This document shows, piece by piece, positions 41,289 through 49,714 of a stretch of 64,000 nt of DNA (position 1 is its first letter; each line of letters begins with the position of its first letter). The translations under genes and the position numbers were made by a program. The DNA comes from Robbsia sp. KACC 23696 (GTDB lineage Bacteria > Pseudomonadota > Gammaproteobacteria > Burkholderiales > Burkholderiaceae). Location of the stretch: contig NZ_CP156628.1 in NCBI RefSeq assembly GCF_039852015.1, positions 1,156,226 to 1,220,225 on the forward strand, read 5' to 3'. The notes beneath the pieces were generated by a model, which made no database searches, was not told the origin of the DNA, and saw only the letters and a list, made by a program, of their open reading frames with translations.

Positions 41289-41963
41289 ATGGATGCGATT
41301 TTCGAGAGCGTGGAGCAGGCGCTGCATGTGAGCTTCATGGTCATATCGCTGCCGTCGCGTCAGAAGAACACGTTTCGCTTGGCGCTGATCCAGGCGCTCG
41401 AGCAGGTGGGTGACCTGACTGCGCGTCAAGAAGCGACGCTCGAGTATCTGCGCGGCACCCGCACCGAGAGCACGATTAATTTCGAGGGGTTGACGGGTGA
41501 CGAGGTGCGCGGCCAATGCGCTATGGTGATCGCGGCCGTCAAGGACCAACTGCCGCAGGACGAGCGGAACGCTATCTGGATCCGCTACGCGCGCGGCATC
41601 CCGGCGCGGCCGCCCAAGGCCGGCCAATCTGCATCGCCGGGAGTGCCGCCGTCGGCCGAGTGGAAGCGGGGTGTGTTCGAGATGGCCTCGAAGCTGCGCT
41701 CGGACGTTGGTACCGCCGTGACCGATCGGAATACGATCATGGCGCTGATCGCCGGCCATGCATTCCCTCAGCAGCGAGAGGCGGAATTTTCTTACGCGTC
41801 TATCGCGCGCGAGAGCGGGTACGCGGTACGGACGTTGGAACGCACGGCATTCAAGGTCCGCAAACGCTTGCGGGAACTGGAACAAAACGCGGTACAGCGC
41901 CTCACGCCAATGTTCCAGCGAGACGGCGTTGTTTTCTCAGAAGAATTGCAGCCCGTCTTGTGA
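41289..41963 (+). CDS. Putative late-gene regulator with sigma-region-4-like HTH
   Basis: A 224-aa protein with GAGGAGAAGCG upstream. The C-terminal part (FSYASIARESGYAVRTLERT, AFKVRKRLRELEQ) looks like an RNA-polymerase sigma region-4-type HTH. It is the last early gene and is followed directly by a terminator and then by late genes. That is the position of antitermination or late-activator genes (Q, ArpU or RinA type), so a late-gene switch is inferred. Confidence 0.68.
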   Translation: MDAIFESVEQALHVSFMVISLPSRQKNTFRLALIQALEQVGDLTARQEATLEYLRGTRTESTINFEGLTGDEVRGQCAMVIAAVKDQLPQDERNAIWIRYARGIPARPPKAGQSASPGVPPSAEWKRGVFEMASKLRSDVGTAVTDRNTIMALIAGHAFPQQREAEFSYASIARESGYAVRTLERTAFKVRKRLRELEQNAVQRLTPMFQRDGVVFSEELQPVL

Positions 41964-42030
41964 AAAAGCAGTTGTAAACTTGGCGGGCAAGGTGTACATT
42001 TTCACCAGATTCGAGAAGTGCCCTCAAGAA

Positions 42031-42066
42031 AGCCCTGCTGACCAACGTCGCGGGGCTTTTGTATTT
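42031..42066 (+). terminator. Intrinsic terminator after the late regulator
   Basis: AGCCCTGC (42031-42038) pairs with GCGGGGCT (42050-42057, one G-T pair), followed by TTTTGTATTT. It lies where a Q-type antitermination target would be expected. Confidence 0.8.
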
Positions 42067-42143
42067 ACGCAACACTTTATTCGAGTAGCGGGGTGCGTCT
42101 GGCTCATAATCGCCATTCCAATATTTTTAAGCGGGTGGCGACG

Positions 42144-42563
42144 ATGGTTTCATACGATCAGGTAGTCCAGGCATTTCGAGACAGCCCGAGTACGAAGAGG
42201 GATTCGAAGCATGATTTGCGTTTTCAGCTGTATACGTTGATAGAGCAATTGACTAGTGCGATGAGTTGCCCTCCCGGTGTGCTTGAAATCAGCGAAGGGC
42301 GGAATGGGATTGAGGTAACGAGTAACGGGAGCGTTCATGCTGCATTCGCTCTAAGCATGGGCGTCGGGGGTATGAAGCTATCCGTTGCGTTCGATGCCCG
42401 CCGAATTAAAACTGCGGCTCGTGACGGATACGATTCCTGGGAGGTCGAGTTGAACAACCAAACTGTCCAGCAAGATGCGAGGAAGTTGAACGACCCGGTG
42501 GTGCTCGAGTGTCTTGCACATGCCTTTCTCGATACCGCTGAGTCAATCTGCGACGAGGATTAG
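42144..42563 (+). CDS. Hypothetical protein (possible cargo gene)
   Basis: A 139-aa protein starting MVSYDQVVQAFRDSPSTKRD with GGTGG upstream. Lower GC than its neighbours. It contains FQLYTLIEQLTSAMSCPPGV and a probable C-terminal helix (VVLECLAHAFLDTAESICDE). No family recognised. Confidence 0.62.
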   Translation: MVSYDQVVQAFRDSPSTKRDSKHDLRFQLYTLIEQLTSAMSCPPGVLEISEGRNGIEVTSNGSVHAAFALSMGVGGMKLSVAFDARRIKTAARDGYDSWEVELNNQTVQQDARKLNDPVVLECLAHAFLDTAESICDED

Positions 42564-42570
42564 AAACATT

Positions 42571-42783
42571 TTGCGATTCTTCGGTGGGTCGGCAGACGGC
42601 AAGGAAATCTGTGTGTCCGATGGTGCGCTCGTCTTCCGCGTCGAGACGAACGACGAATTCGGCGACTCGCCGGAATATACGACTTACCGGATTCACCGGC
42701 ATGAGCGAGCGGACGGCAGCCTCGTCGACGTCATGATCGCCGGCCAGGTCTCGGATCAATGGATCCGGCGCGCGATGGGGTGA
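42571..42783 (+). CDS. Small hypothetical protein
   Basis: About 70 aa if started at the TTG at 42571, with GAGG 13 bases upstream; an in-frame start at 42514 would overlap the previous gene. Beta-rich (GKEICVSDGALVFRVETNDE). The start is uncertain, but the C-terminal part reads like a real protein. Confidence 0.5.
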   Translation: MRFFGGSADGKEICVSDGALVFRVETNDEFGDSPEYTTYRIHRHERADGSLVDVMIAGQVSDQWIRRAMG

Positions 42784-42800
42784 GATAGGTGGATGCCGCG

Positions 42801-43091
42801 ATGAAACTCAGCTCATGCCCGTTTTGTGAGGGACCCCCGGTACCTGTTCGTGTTCGCGGCGTTGGCGGCGGCGAGTTTCCGGACGAGGAAATGGCTGGCC
42901 CCGGTGGGCTCTACGCCGAGGCGTTTGTCTTCTGCCACGAGTGCGGCGCGCAAGGACCGTCCGTCGATGACATTGTGCATGACCGTGCCGGCTGCAACGC
43001 ACTGGAACGACAAGCAATCGACCTCTGGCAGCTGCGCGACGGTAGGCATCGGGATTTGTACGACCGACCAACGCTTGGAGCGACCGAATGA
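42801..43091 (+). CDS. Lar-like small zinc-binding phage protein
   Basis: A 96-aa protein beginning MKLSSCPFCEG, with FVFCHECGAQGPSV giving a CxxC...CxxC pair. This resembles Lar-family restriction-alleviation proteins and related phage zinc ribbons. AGGTGG eight bases upstream supports the ATG at 42801 over the GTG at 42789. Confidence 0.68.
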   Translation: MKLSSCPFCEGPPVPVRVRGVGGGEFPDEEMAGPGGLYAEAFVFCHECGAQGPSVDDIVHDRAGCNALERQAIDLWQLRDGRHRDLYDRPTLGATE

Positions 43092-43094
43092 CCT

Positions 43095-43122
43095 GCCCCA
43101 GCTGGGTAAGCGCTGGGGCTTT
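43095..43122 (+). terminator. Terminator-like hairpin before the tRNA-like gene
   Basis: GCCCCAGC (43095-43102) pairs with GCTGGGGC (43112-43119) and is followed by a short TTT run. Confidence 0.6.
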
Positions 43123-43126
43123 CTGC

Positions 43127-43214
43127 ACCGGGGTAGCTTCAGTTGGTTCAGAGCGTGGGGCATAGCCTTAAATGGCGAACCCCAAGGTCGCTGGTTCGAA
43201 TCCAGCCCCCGGTG
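43127..43214 (+). tRNA. tRNA-like gene with 12-nt insertion in the anticodon arm
   Basis: Acceptor arms ACCGGGG (43127-43133) and CCCCGGT (43207-43213) pair perfectly. TA at positions 8-9, a D-arm (GCTT...GAGC), a 5-bp anticodon stem (TGGGG/CCCCA), a 5-nt variable region and a perfect T-arm (GCTGG-TTCGAAT-CCAGC) follow. The total is 88 nt. The anticodon loop is 19 nt, not 7; the 12 extra bases GCCTTAAATGGC form a small hairpin of their own, so the anticodon cannot be assigned. Either a pseudo-tRNA or an unusual phage tRNA. Confidence 0.65.
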
Positions 43215-43216
43215 CA

Positions 43217-43482
43217 GAGAGTGAATGAGCAGGCTGATGCTCAGATGAGACGGCAGCGAACGTTGAGCCGGGACTCGCCGGCCCGGAAGACCCAGCCCCC
43301 TTCGTCGCAGGCTCTTTGTGGTTCGTGGCTGAACTGGGCCGCGGCAAGCCGGAGATCAGCGCCGGCCACTCTCCAAAAGCAGGCTGTACGGAGCAGCAGA
43401 CAAGCGACTCGGGATGCGTTTCGCCGAAGAGTTAGGCGGTCGAATATGTCCGTAACTGGGTGCGAATCCCGGTGCCAATTTG
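43217..43482 (+). other. Noncoding block after the tRNA-like gene
   Basis: No convincing protein is seen; the open plus-strand frame reads like noncoding sequence. Local hairpins occur (GAGCA...TGCTC near 43226). A T-arm-like stretch (CTGGG-TGCGAAT-CCCGG) is followed by a perfect terminator, so a structured RNA of about 270 nt is possible. Confidence 0.4.
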
Positions 43483-43520
43483 AAGCCCCGCCGGTTCCTC
43501 GTGCGGGGCTTTGTCGTTTC
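43483..43520 (+). terminator. Intrinsic terminator
   Basis: AAGCCCCGC (43483-43491) pairs perfectly with GCGGGGCTT (43503-43511), followed by TGTCGTTT. Confidence 0.8.
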
Positions 43521-43676
43521 TGGGCCTTCAGCGAAATCGCAGACTGCCGGCGTGGCCGGGTGATCGCGTCCTATTCGGGCGACGGGTTGGCGATTTCGCT
43601 GAGTGTCCGCATCAGGCTGCAAGACCGTAAGACAAAGGCCTGTCTACCGCCTGAGGGCGATCTACAGGAGCAGAGC

Positions 43677-43940
43677 ATGTCCGTCGCCAGCAAAATGCAG
43701 TGCCACAGCAATGAATCCCACCCGCAGCAGAACGATCTGGAACAACCGCATCTTGCGCAGATTCGACTTGGCGCGGTGTGGGAGGGCTCCACCGAGGCGC
43801 AGCGCGCCAGCGAGAACGCGATCTTCGGTCACTGGACGCCGAACGGCTCCGTCGATCTGACGATCCGCAATCCTGACGCGGCCGCCTTCTTCGAGCCGGG
43901 CAAGAAGTACTACGTGACCTTCACGGAAGCGCCCGACTGA
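43677..43940 (+). CDS. Hypothetical phage protein
   Basis: An 87-aa protein with GGAG seven bases before the ATG. The C-terminal part (FGHWTPNGSVDLTIRNPDAA, AFFEPGKKYYVTFTEA) looks like a small beta-domain common to phage proteins near the packaging genes. The frame continues open far upstream, but that part is the noncoding RNA block. Function unknown. Confidence 0.65.
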   Translation: MSVASKMQCHSNESHPQQNDLEQPHLAQIRLGAVWEGSTEAQRASENAIFGHWTPNGSVDLTIRNPDAAAFFEPGKKYYVTFTEAPD

Positions 43941-43961
43941 TACCTGTACCGACCCCGTTAA

Positions 43962-43995
43962 ACGCCCGCCCCGTACGGCGGGCGTTCTTTTTATT
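43962..43995 (+). terminator. Intrinsic terminator
   Basis: AACGCCCGCC (43962-43971) pairs perfectly with GGCGGGCGTT (43978-43987), followed by CTTTTTATT. Confidence 0.88.
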
Positions 43996-44013
43996 CCCCC
44001 TCTGGAGAAGAGC

Positions 44014-44361
44014 ATGACCTGGAAAGTCGCTTTGATTGCTGCGCTGGCCGTCGCCGGCACCGATGGTGTTGTCCCGACCGCCGCGCTGCCGGATGGCGTG
44101 GAGCAGGGCAAGACGCGATTCACGATCCTGGACTCGACCGGCGCCGTGGTGCAGACGCAGGACGTCGACGGCCTGGAAGCCGAATTCACGGGCGTGGCCG
44201 ACGGCACGTTCGACGCCACCGCCCAGTTCCTGGATTCGACCGGTGCGTTGCTCGGTGACGCGGTGAAGACGTCGTTCGTCGATGGTCAGCCGGTCACGCC
44301 GCCGGCTGCCGCCACCTACACCCCGCTGGCCAGTTTGACGGCCACCGTCACCGCGGAGTAA
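44014..44361 (+). CDS. Hypothetical phage protein with Ig-like beta repeats
   Basis: A 115-aa protein with GGAG upstream. FTILDSTGAVVQTQDVDGLE and FDATAQFLDSTGALLGDAVK look like strands of an Ig-like fold; LDSTGA occurs twice. Possibly a virion decoration or host-interaction protein. Function unknown. Confidence 0.62.
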   Translation: MTWKVALIAALAVAGTDGVVPTAALPDGVEQGKTRFTILDSTGAVVQTQDVDGLEAEFTGVADGTFDATAQFLDSTGALLGDAVKTSFVDGQPVTPPAAATYTPLASLTATVTAE

Positions 44362-44367
44362 GCGGCG

Positions 44368-44643
44368 ATGGCTAACGGAACGTATGTGCCGTTGGCTTCG
44401 ATCTCGGGCGCCGTCATCCGCGCGGCGCCCGACTGTAGCGAGGAGCTGTGGCAGCGCTTGCGCCGGTATGAGGTACACCACGACGCCGAGATCTGCCGGC
44501 TCTGGGCACGGCTGCAGGAAGACGAAGCGCTGCGAGAAGCTGAGGTGCGCTTGGTCTATCTGCGGGTGATGTGGCAGCGGCTTGCTGATTTCGGCGCCAC
44601 CGAGGATGCTGAAGTGCGGCGCCTCTGGCGCTTGTTCAACTGA
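44368..44643 (+). CDS. Hypothetical phage protein
   Basis: A 91-aa helical protein (MANGTYVPLASISGAVIRAA) rich in Arg, Trp and Glu. Short related segments (EICRLWARL, EVRRLWRLF) suggest an internal helical repeat. It lies just before the terminase genes. Function unknown. Confidence 0.6.
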   Translation: MANGTYVPLASISGAVIRAAPDCSEELWQRLRRYEVHHDAEICRLWARLQEDEALREAEVRLVYLRVMWQRLADFGATEDAEVRRLWRLFN

Positions 44644-44679
44644 AGGACGGCCGTCGCTCCCGCGGCGGCCTGAGGAAAC

Positions 44680-45354
44680 ATGATGGCGCAGGAACAGAAA
44701 GCCGCGCCGGATTGGGAGCGCATTGAGGCCGACTACCGGGCTGGCTTGTTGTCGGTCCGGGAGATCGCCGCCTCGCAAGGCGTTTCGCACGTCGCGATAG
44801 CCAAGCGCGCTAAGCGAGATGGATGGACGCGGGACCTTGGGGCGAAGATCCGCGCGAAGGCCGAATCGCTGGTTACCAGCAGCGTGGTTACCACGCCGGT
44901 TACCACCCCGCAAGCGGTAACCGACAAGCAGATCATTGCCGACAATGCGCTGGCAATGGCGAACGTTCTCCTTACGCAGCGCAAGGATGTTGGACGCGCG
45001 CGTAGGTTGGCGATGCAGCTACTGGAGGAGGTCGAAACCCTCACCGGTAAGCAAGAGCTGTTGGGGCAGTTGGAAGAAATATTGCGGGGCGAGGACGAGT
45101 CGTCGCCTGATCGGCGTCGAGAGGTCTACGGAAAGGTACTGTCGGTGCCCAGCCGGATCGACAGCATGAAAAAGCTGGCCGAGACGCTTCGCATCTTGGT
45201 GACGCTGGAGCGAGAGGTGTTCGGGATGGTGGACCCTGGCGACGGTCCGCCGCCACCTCCGCCGCCAAACCCGGCGCAGTTTATCCAGAACACGACGGTG
45301 GTTATTCAAGATGCAGTCGCCGCAACCGTCCGAAAGCTCGAACTCGACTATTAG
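44680..45354 (+). CDS. Terminase small subunit
   Basis: A 224-aa packaging protein with an N-terminal HTH ([31 protein letters not shown]) that recognises the packaging site, a central coiled region ([20 protein letters not shown]) and a proline run near the C-terminus. Two adjacent ATGs (44680 and 44683) follow GAGGAAAC. Overlaps the large-subunit gene by 44 bp. Confidence 0.82.
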   Translation: MMAQEQKAAPDWERIEADYRAGLLSVREIAASQGVSHVAIAKRAKRDGWTRDLGAKIRAKAESLVTSSVVTTPVTTPQAVTDKQIIADNALAMANVLLTQRKDVGRARRLAMQLLEEVETLTGKQELLGQLEEILRGEDESSPDRRREVYGKVLSVPSRIDSMKKLAETLRILVTLEREVFGMVDPGDGPPPPPPPNPAQFIQNTTVVIQDAVAATVRKLELDY

Positions 45355-46888
45355 TGTTGAGGAGCTGGAACGGCTGGTAATTCGGGAGCTTTGCGAGTCA
45401 GACCATCTGTTTTTCTCCCGGTATTTCTTCAAGCACCGGCAGGGGAACAAGTTTCTCCGGAATTGGCACCATCGGTCGATCTGCGACGTCGTGCAGCGCG
45501 TAATCGACGGCACGACGAAGAACGTCGTAATCAATGTGCCGCCGGGCTCGTCCAAGACCGAGTTGGTCGCGGTCAACCTGATGGCGCGCGGACTGGCGCT
45601 CAACCCGCGTGCGCGCTTTCTGCACATCTCGTATTCGGACGATTTGGCGCTACTCAACTCCGAGGCGGCGCGCGAGATCGTGGCGTCGTACGAATACCAG
45701 TCGCTCTGGCCGCTGTCTATCGCAGCTGACTCGAAGTCGAAGAAGCGCTGGAACGTGATGCTGGACGGCAAGCGTGCCGGCGGTGTCTATGCCGTGTCCC
45801 TCGGCGGCCAGATCACCGGTTTCCGGGCCGGTCACATGGCGCCAGGGTGGCAAGGCGCGATCATCATCGATGACCCGCTCAAGGTCGAGGACGCATATAG
45901 CAAGGCGAATCGTGACAAGGCGAACCGCAAATTGGTTTCGACGGTCAAGAGCCGGAAAGCGAACCCGGACACGCCGATCATCGTGATCATGCAGCGCTTG
46001 GCCGAGGAAGACCCGACGGGCTTTATCAAGGCCGGGAAGGTACCGGGCGATTGGGAATTCATCGAGATTCCGGCGCTGATCGACGACGATTACGTTGCGC
46101 GGCTTCCGGAGCACATCCGCGAGAATGTCGAGGTAGGCGAGAAGGACGAGGACGGCCGGTTCAGCTACTGGCCGTACAAGGAGCCGCTGCAAGACCTGCT
46201 GGCATTGGAAGTCGCTGACAAGTACGTGTTCAGCGGCCAATACATGCAGCGGCCGAACCCGCTGGGCGGCGGCATCATCAAGCCGGCGAAGTTCACCCGC
46301 TACGCAATCTTGCCGAAGCTGAAATATCGGAAGATCTACGCGGACACGGCACAGAAGACGGCAGAGCGGAACGACTACAGCGTTTTTCAATGCTGGGGTA
46401 TGGGCCAGGACAACCGGATCTATCTGATCGACCTCATCCGCGGGAAGTGGGAAGCGCCGGAGCTGAAGCGTAAAGCGATCGACTTTTGGAACAAGCATCT
46501 CGCCATCGGTGTCGGCGACCCGGACGCGCCTGCGCTGCGCCAGATGCGCGTCGAAGACAAGGCGAGCGGGACAGGCCTGATCCAGGACATCAAATCGGGC
46601 GGCCGCGTGCCGATCGAGGGCATTGAACGGAACAAGGACAAGCTCACCCGGGTAATGGACGGCGTGCCGCAGATCGACGCTGGAAACGTGTGCATCCCGG
46701 AGGAGGCGCCTTGGGTGAGCGACTTTACCCAAGAGTGCGAGGCGTTCATGCCCGACGACACGCACGCTCATGACGATCAGATCGATCCGATGCTGGATGC
46801 GATCGCGGACATGCTCGGCGGCGCGCAGCCGATCAAAGTCACCACCGACGCACTGAAACAATTCGCCAGACTGGGCACGACTCGATGA
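45311..46888 (+). CDS. Terminase large subunit
   Basis: A 525-aa packaging ATPase-nuclease. Walker A-like PPGSSKTE is at 77-84, Walker B IIIDDP at 184-189, followed by the coupling motif region [11 protein letters not shown]. The C-terminal nuclease shows [14 protein letters not shown] and [12 protein letters not shown]. It pumps DNA into the prohead and cuts concatemers. ATGA overlap with the portal gene. Confidence 0.95.
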   Translation: MQSPQPSESSNSTISVEELERLVIRELCESDHLFFSRYFFKHRQGNKFLRNWHHRSICDVVQRVIDGTTKNVVINVPPGSSKTELVAVNLMARGLALNPRARFLHISYSDDLALLNSEAAREIVASYEYQSLWPLSIAADSKSKKRWNVMLDGKRAGGVYAVSLGGQITGFRAGHMAPGWQGAIIIDDPLKVEDAYSKANRDKANRKLVSTVKSRKANPDTPIIVIMQRLAEEDPTGFIKAGKVPGDWEFIEIPALIDDDYVARLPEHIRENVEVGEKDEDGRFSYWPYKEPLQDLLALEVADKYVFSGQYMQRPNPLGGGIIKPAKFTRYAILPKLKYRKIYADTAQKTAERNDYSVFQCWGMGQDNRIYLIDLIRGKWEAPELKRKAIDFWNKHLAIGVGDPDAPALRQMRVEDKASGTGLIQDIKSGGRVPIEGIERNKDKLTRVMDGVPQIDAGNVCIPEEAPWVSDFTQECEAFMPDDTHAHDDQIDPMLDAIADMLGGAQPIKVTTDALKQFARLGTTR

Positions 46889-48486
46889 CTCGCAAGCAAA
46901 GAAAATCCGAATGGTTGGCCGCGCGGCGCGTCACGCCGACGGTCCAGCCTCGGAAAGCTGCGCCTGCGGTCAAGGTCACGGTTGAGGCGTTGCTTCGTGC
47001 TCGCGCGAAGGAAACGGCAGCCGAATACGCCACGCCGATCGACGTCTTCGCGCCGTATGTACCCATGAAGGGTGTGTTGCCGAGCGACCGCACCGCGCCG
47101 AAGATCGCGATGGATGCCGGCTTCGACGCTCGCGCCGCTGCCGGCATGGGCGTCATCGAGGACGTCAGCTCGGCGTTCGGTAACGGCTACGCGTTTCCTG
47201 GTTTCGCGACGCTGGCCAACTGGGCGCAGATCCCGGAGTTTCGTCGGCCCGCCGAGGTCTACGCGCGCGAAATGACGCGCAAGTGGATCAAGATCCAGGC
47301 GTCTGGCGAAGTCGACAAGACGCAGAAGATCAAGCGCATCGAGGCTGAATTCAAGCGGCTGAACGTGCAGGCAGTTTTCCGCGAAGCGATCCAGCAAGAC
47401 GGGCAGTTTGGACGCTCGCAGATCTTCATCGATACGGGCGCACCGATCGCCAAGCAAAACAGCGGCGAGCTCAAGATGGAACTCGTCGAGTCGGCGGCGA
47501 AGGTCGGCAAGGGCTCCATACAGCGCCTGACGGTCGTCGAGCCGATCTGGAGCTACCCGAACCGGTACAACGCCGACAATCCGCTCGATCCGACGTTTTA
47601 CAAGCCGACGAGCTGGTTCGTAATGGGCACCGAGGTGCATTCCAGCCGTCTGCTGACCATCATCACGCGCGATGTGCCGGATATCCTGAAGCCGGCGTAC
47701 GCGTTCTCCGGGCTGTCGCTGGCCCAGATGATGAAGCCGTACGTCGACAACTGGTTGCGTACGCGCCAGTCGGTCTCCGACCTGGTGCATGCGTTCACGG
47801 TCTGGACGCTCAAGACCGACATGTCGCAGATCATGACGCCGGACGGGCTGACGGAGTTCTTCAACCGGCTCCAGATGTTCAACTTGGCCCGTGACAATCA
47901 CGGCGTCAACGCGATCAACAAGGATTCCGAGGATTTCGATAATATCTCGGTCCCGCTCGGTGGCTTGGACAAGCTGCAGGCGCAGTCGCAAGAGCAGCAG
48001 TGCGCGCCGTCAGGCTTGCCGCTGGTCTACCTGACCGGCATCACGCCGGCCGGGCTGAATGCGTCGAGCGAAGGCGAAATCGAGGTGTTTCAAGACACCG
48101 CCTCCGCGAACCAGGAGATCTACACGCCCGCCGTGTCGAAAATCCTGAATTTGGTGCAGTTATCGCTGTTCGGGGAGATCGATCCAGATATCGGCTTCAT
48201 CTGGAACCCGATGCGAGTGGTCAGCGAGGTCGAGCAGGCAACGATTCGAAAGACGAATGCCGAGACGGATCAGGTGCTGATCGAAGCGGCCGTGTTGCTG
48301 CCGGAAGAGTCGCGTAAGCGTATCGCCAACGAGGAGGATTCGCCGTACAGCGGGCTGGATCTCACTCAGGAACTGCCGGAACCGGTCACGAGCGGTGGCG
48401 AGCCTGGGCCGAACGAAGAAGGCCTGGACCCGTACGAGAATGAGCCGCAGGCGGAGAGCTCCCATGAAGCTGCGCTCGCCGACTAA
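46885..48486 (+). CDS. Portal protein (DUF1073 family)
   Basis: A 533-aa portal of the DUF1073 family, forming the dodecameric DNA gate of the head. Features are [50 protein letters not shown] and FWN-like [20 protein letters not shown]. Position after TerL and before the minor head gene agrees. Databases group some relatives with the Acb1 name, but size and context here mean portal. Confidence 0.9.
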   Translation: MTRKQRKSEWLAARRVTPTVQPRKAAPAVKVTVEALLRARAKETAAEYATPIDVFAPYVPMKGVLPSDRTAPKIAMDAGFDARAAAGMGVIEDVSSAFGNGYAFPGFATLANWAQIPEFRRPAEVYAREMTRKWIKIQASGEVDKTQKIKRIEAEFKRLNVQAVFREAIQQDGQFGRSQIFIDTGAPIAKQNSGELKMELVESAAKVGKGSIQRLTVVEPIWSYPNRYNADNPLDPTFYKPTSWFVMGTEVHSSRLLTIITRDVPDILKPAYAFSGLSLAQMMKPYVDNWLRTRQSVSDLVHAFTVWTLKTDMSQIMTPDGLTEFFNRLQMFNLARDNHGVNAINKDSEDFDNISVPLGGLDKLQAQSQEQQCAPSGLPLVYLTGITPAGLNASSEGEIEVFQDTASANQEIYTPAVSKILNLVQLSLFGEIDPDIGFIWNPMRVVSEVEQATIRKTNAETDQVLIEAAVLLPEESRKRIANEEDSPYSGLDLTQELPEPVTSGGEPGPNEEGLDPYENEPQAESSHEAALAD

Positions 48487-49264
48487 GAAAGCGATCGTCC
48501 TGCCGGCGTTGCACCCCAATGCGGGATTGCGCGCCGCGTATCAAAAGCAGTTGGACCGGCTGATCGACGAGATGCACGTCAGCCTGCTGTATTGGCTGAA
48601 AGCGTCCTATCGCGCCAATGCGCCCGAGATCGCGCAGGATGCCAGTCCGGCCATGGCGCTGCGCCAAGCGGTGCAACGGCTGTCGAGCCGGTGGCAGAAG
48701 CGGTTCGACGATGCGGCGCCGGAATTGGCGAAGTACTTCACGAAGCGCGCGGCCAGCACCACAGACGCGGCCCTAAAGGGTGCGCTGAAGAAAGCCGGGT
48801 TCACGGTCGAGTTCTCGATGACGAAAGTCACGAACGACGTGATGCAGGCGACCATTGGCGAGCAGATCGGCCTGATCAAATCAATCGCATCGAAGCACCT
48901 GGCCGACGTCCAGGGCATGGTGATGCGTAGCGTCAGCGCGGGCCGCGATCTGGGCACGCTGACCCAGGAACTCGAGCAGCGTTACGCAATCACCAAGCGC
49001 CGCGCAGCGTTCATCGCGCTCGATCAAAACAACAAGGCGACCGCGAGCATGATGCGGGTGCGCCAGGAAGCGCTGGGTCTAGACGAGGCAAAGTGGCTGC
49101 ACAGCCACGGCGGGAAGCATCCGCGGAAGTCCCACCTAGCGGTTGATGGGAAGCGCTACAACGTCAAGAAAGGGATGTACATCGACGGCGAGTACGTCTG
49201 GCCGGGGCAGAAACCCGGTTGCAGGTGCATCAGCCAGTGCGTTATTCCGGGGATCGACGAATGA
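48464..49264 (+). CDS. Minor head (Mu gpF-like) morphogenesis protein
   Basis: A 266-aa protein. The C-terminal domain has ALDQNNKATASMMRVRQEAL, then WLHSHGGKHPRKSHLAVDGK and PGQKPGCRC, the signature of the gpF/SPP1 gp7 minor head family. GGAG six bases before the ATG sets the start at 48464. It overlaps the portal gene by 23 bp. Confidence 0.9.
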   Translation: MKLRSPTKKAIVLPALHPNAGLRAAYQKQLDRLIDEMHVSLLYWLKASYRANAPEIAQDASPAMALRQAVQRLSSRWQKRFDDAAPELAKYFTKRAASTTDAALKGALKKAGFTVEFSMTKVTNDVMQATIGEQIGLIKSIASKHLADVQGMVMRSVSAGRDLGTLTQELEQRYAITKRRAAFIALDQNNKATASMMRVRQEALGLDEAKWLHSHGGKHPRKSHLAVDGKRYNVKKGMYIDGEYVWPGQKPGCRCISQCVIPGIDE

Positions 49265-49484
49265 TGTCGTTGTGCGGCATGTCCGGGCTGAACTGGTCGA
49301 GGATGTCGTGTTCCTCGGGCATCACCGGGTACAGCTTTTCGTGCCACCGAATCAGCATCGCGACGTTCTCGGGCGTGTGGCCGTAAAGCTTTGCGATGGT
49401 GACGGCCGTCGCGCCTTCGTCGCGCATCGACCGCATCGTGTGTGCGCGGCACAGCGCCTCGTATCGCCCGGGAATGTAGGTCAT
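49242..49484 (-). CDS. Small minus-strand protein with HTH-like segment
   Basis: An 80-aa protein (MTYIPGRYEALCRAHTMRSM) containing TAVTIAKLYGHTPENVAMLI, a plausible HTH. It overlaps the 3' end of the minor head gene by 23 bp. No ribosome binding site is visible and an in-frame TTG at 49502 is an alternative. The protein-like sequence supports it, but expression is uncertain. Confidence 0.45.
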   Translation of the reverse strand: MTYIPGRYEALCRAHTMRSMRDEGATAVTIAKLYGHTPENVAMLIRWHEKLYPVMPEEHDILDQFSPDMPHNDIIRRSPE

Positions 49485-49496
49485 AGGAAAGTCAGT

Positions 49497-49655
49497 ATGC
49501 AAACGACAGTCACAGTGAAGGCCAAAATCGCTTGGTGGGCAAGGCCAGCCGCCTATTGCGCGGCGTATGCCATGCTGCCGTTCGTCGGTGTCGACCGCGC
49601 ACTCTTCTACGCGGCCAAGGTGTTATGCCGAGGCGTGCGCGTCACCGCCCAGTAA
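49497..49655 (+). CDS. Small hydrophobic phage protein
   Basis: A 52-aa protein ([20 protein letters not shown]) with AGGAAAG before the ATG and a hydrophobic middle ([20 protein letters not shown]). It is followed by a terminator. Function unknown. Confidence 0.6.
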   Translation: MQTTVTVKAKIAWWARPAAYCAAYAMLPFVGVDRALFYAAKVLCRGVRVTAQ

Positions 49656-49677
49656 CGATCGCATCCCCGAATTATAT

Positions 49678-49701
49678 GCCCGCCGCCGTGCGGGCTTTTT
49701 T
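49678..49701 (+). terminator. Intrinsic terminator
   Basis: GCCCGC (49678-49683) pairs with GCGGGC (49690-49695) and a run of T residues follows. It lies only 14 bp before the next ATG. Confidence 0.78.
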
Positions 49702-49714
49702 ATTGCCCCGATCC

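Noticed and set aside
43455..43480. Possible second tRNA (T-arm-like CTGGG-TGCGAAT-CCCGG)
   Set aside because: No complementary 5' acceptor arm is found at tRNA distance upstream, and the T-loop lacks the usual TTC.
43143..43676. Open plus-strand frame upstream of the 87-aa gene
   Set aside because: It reads through the tRNA-like gene and a terminator, and the translation includes T-arm sequence; there is no protein-like composition before the ATG at 43677.
46885..48486. Anti-CBASS protein Acb1
   Set aside because: Some databases attach the Acb1 name to DUF1073 relatives, but the 533-aa length, family motifs and position after TerL mean a portal protein.
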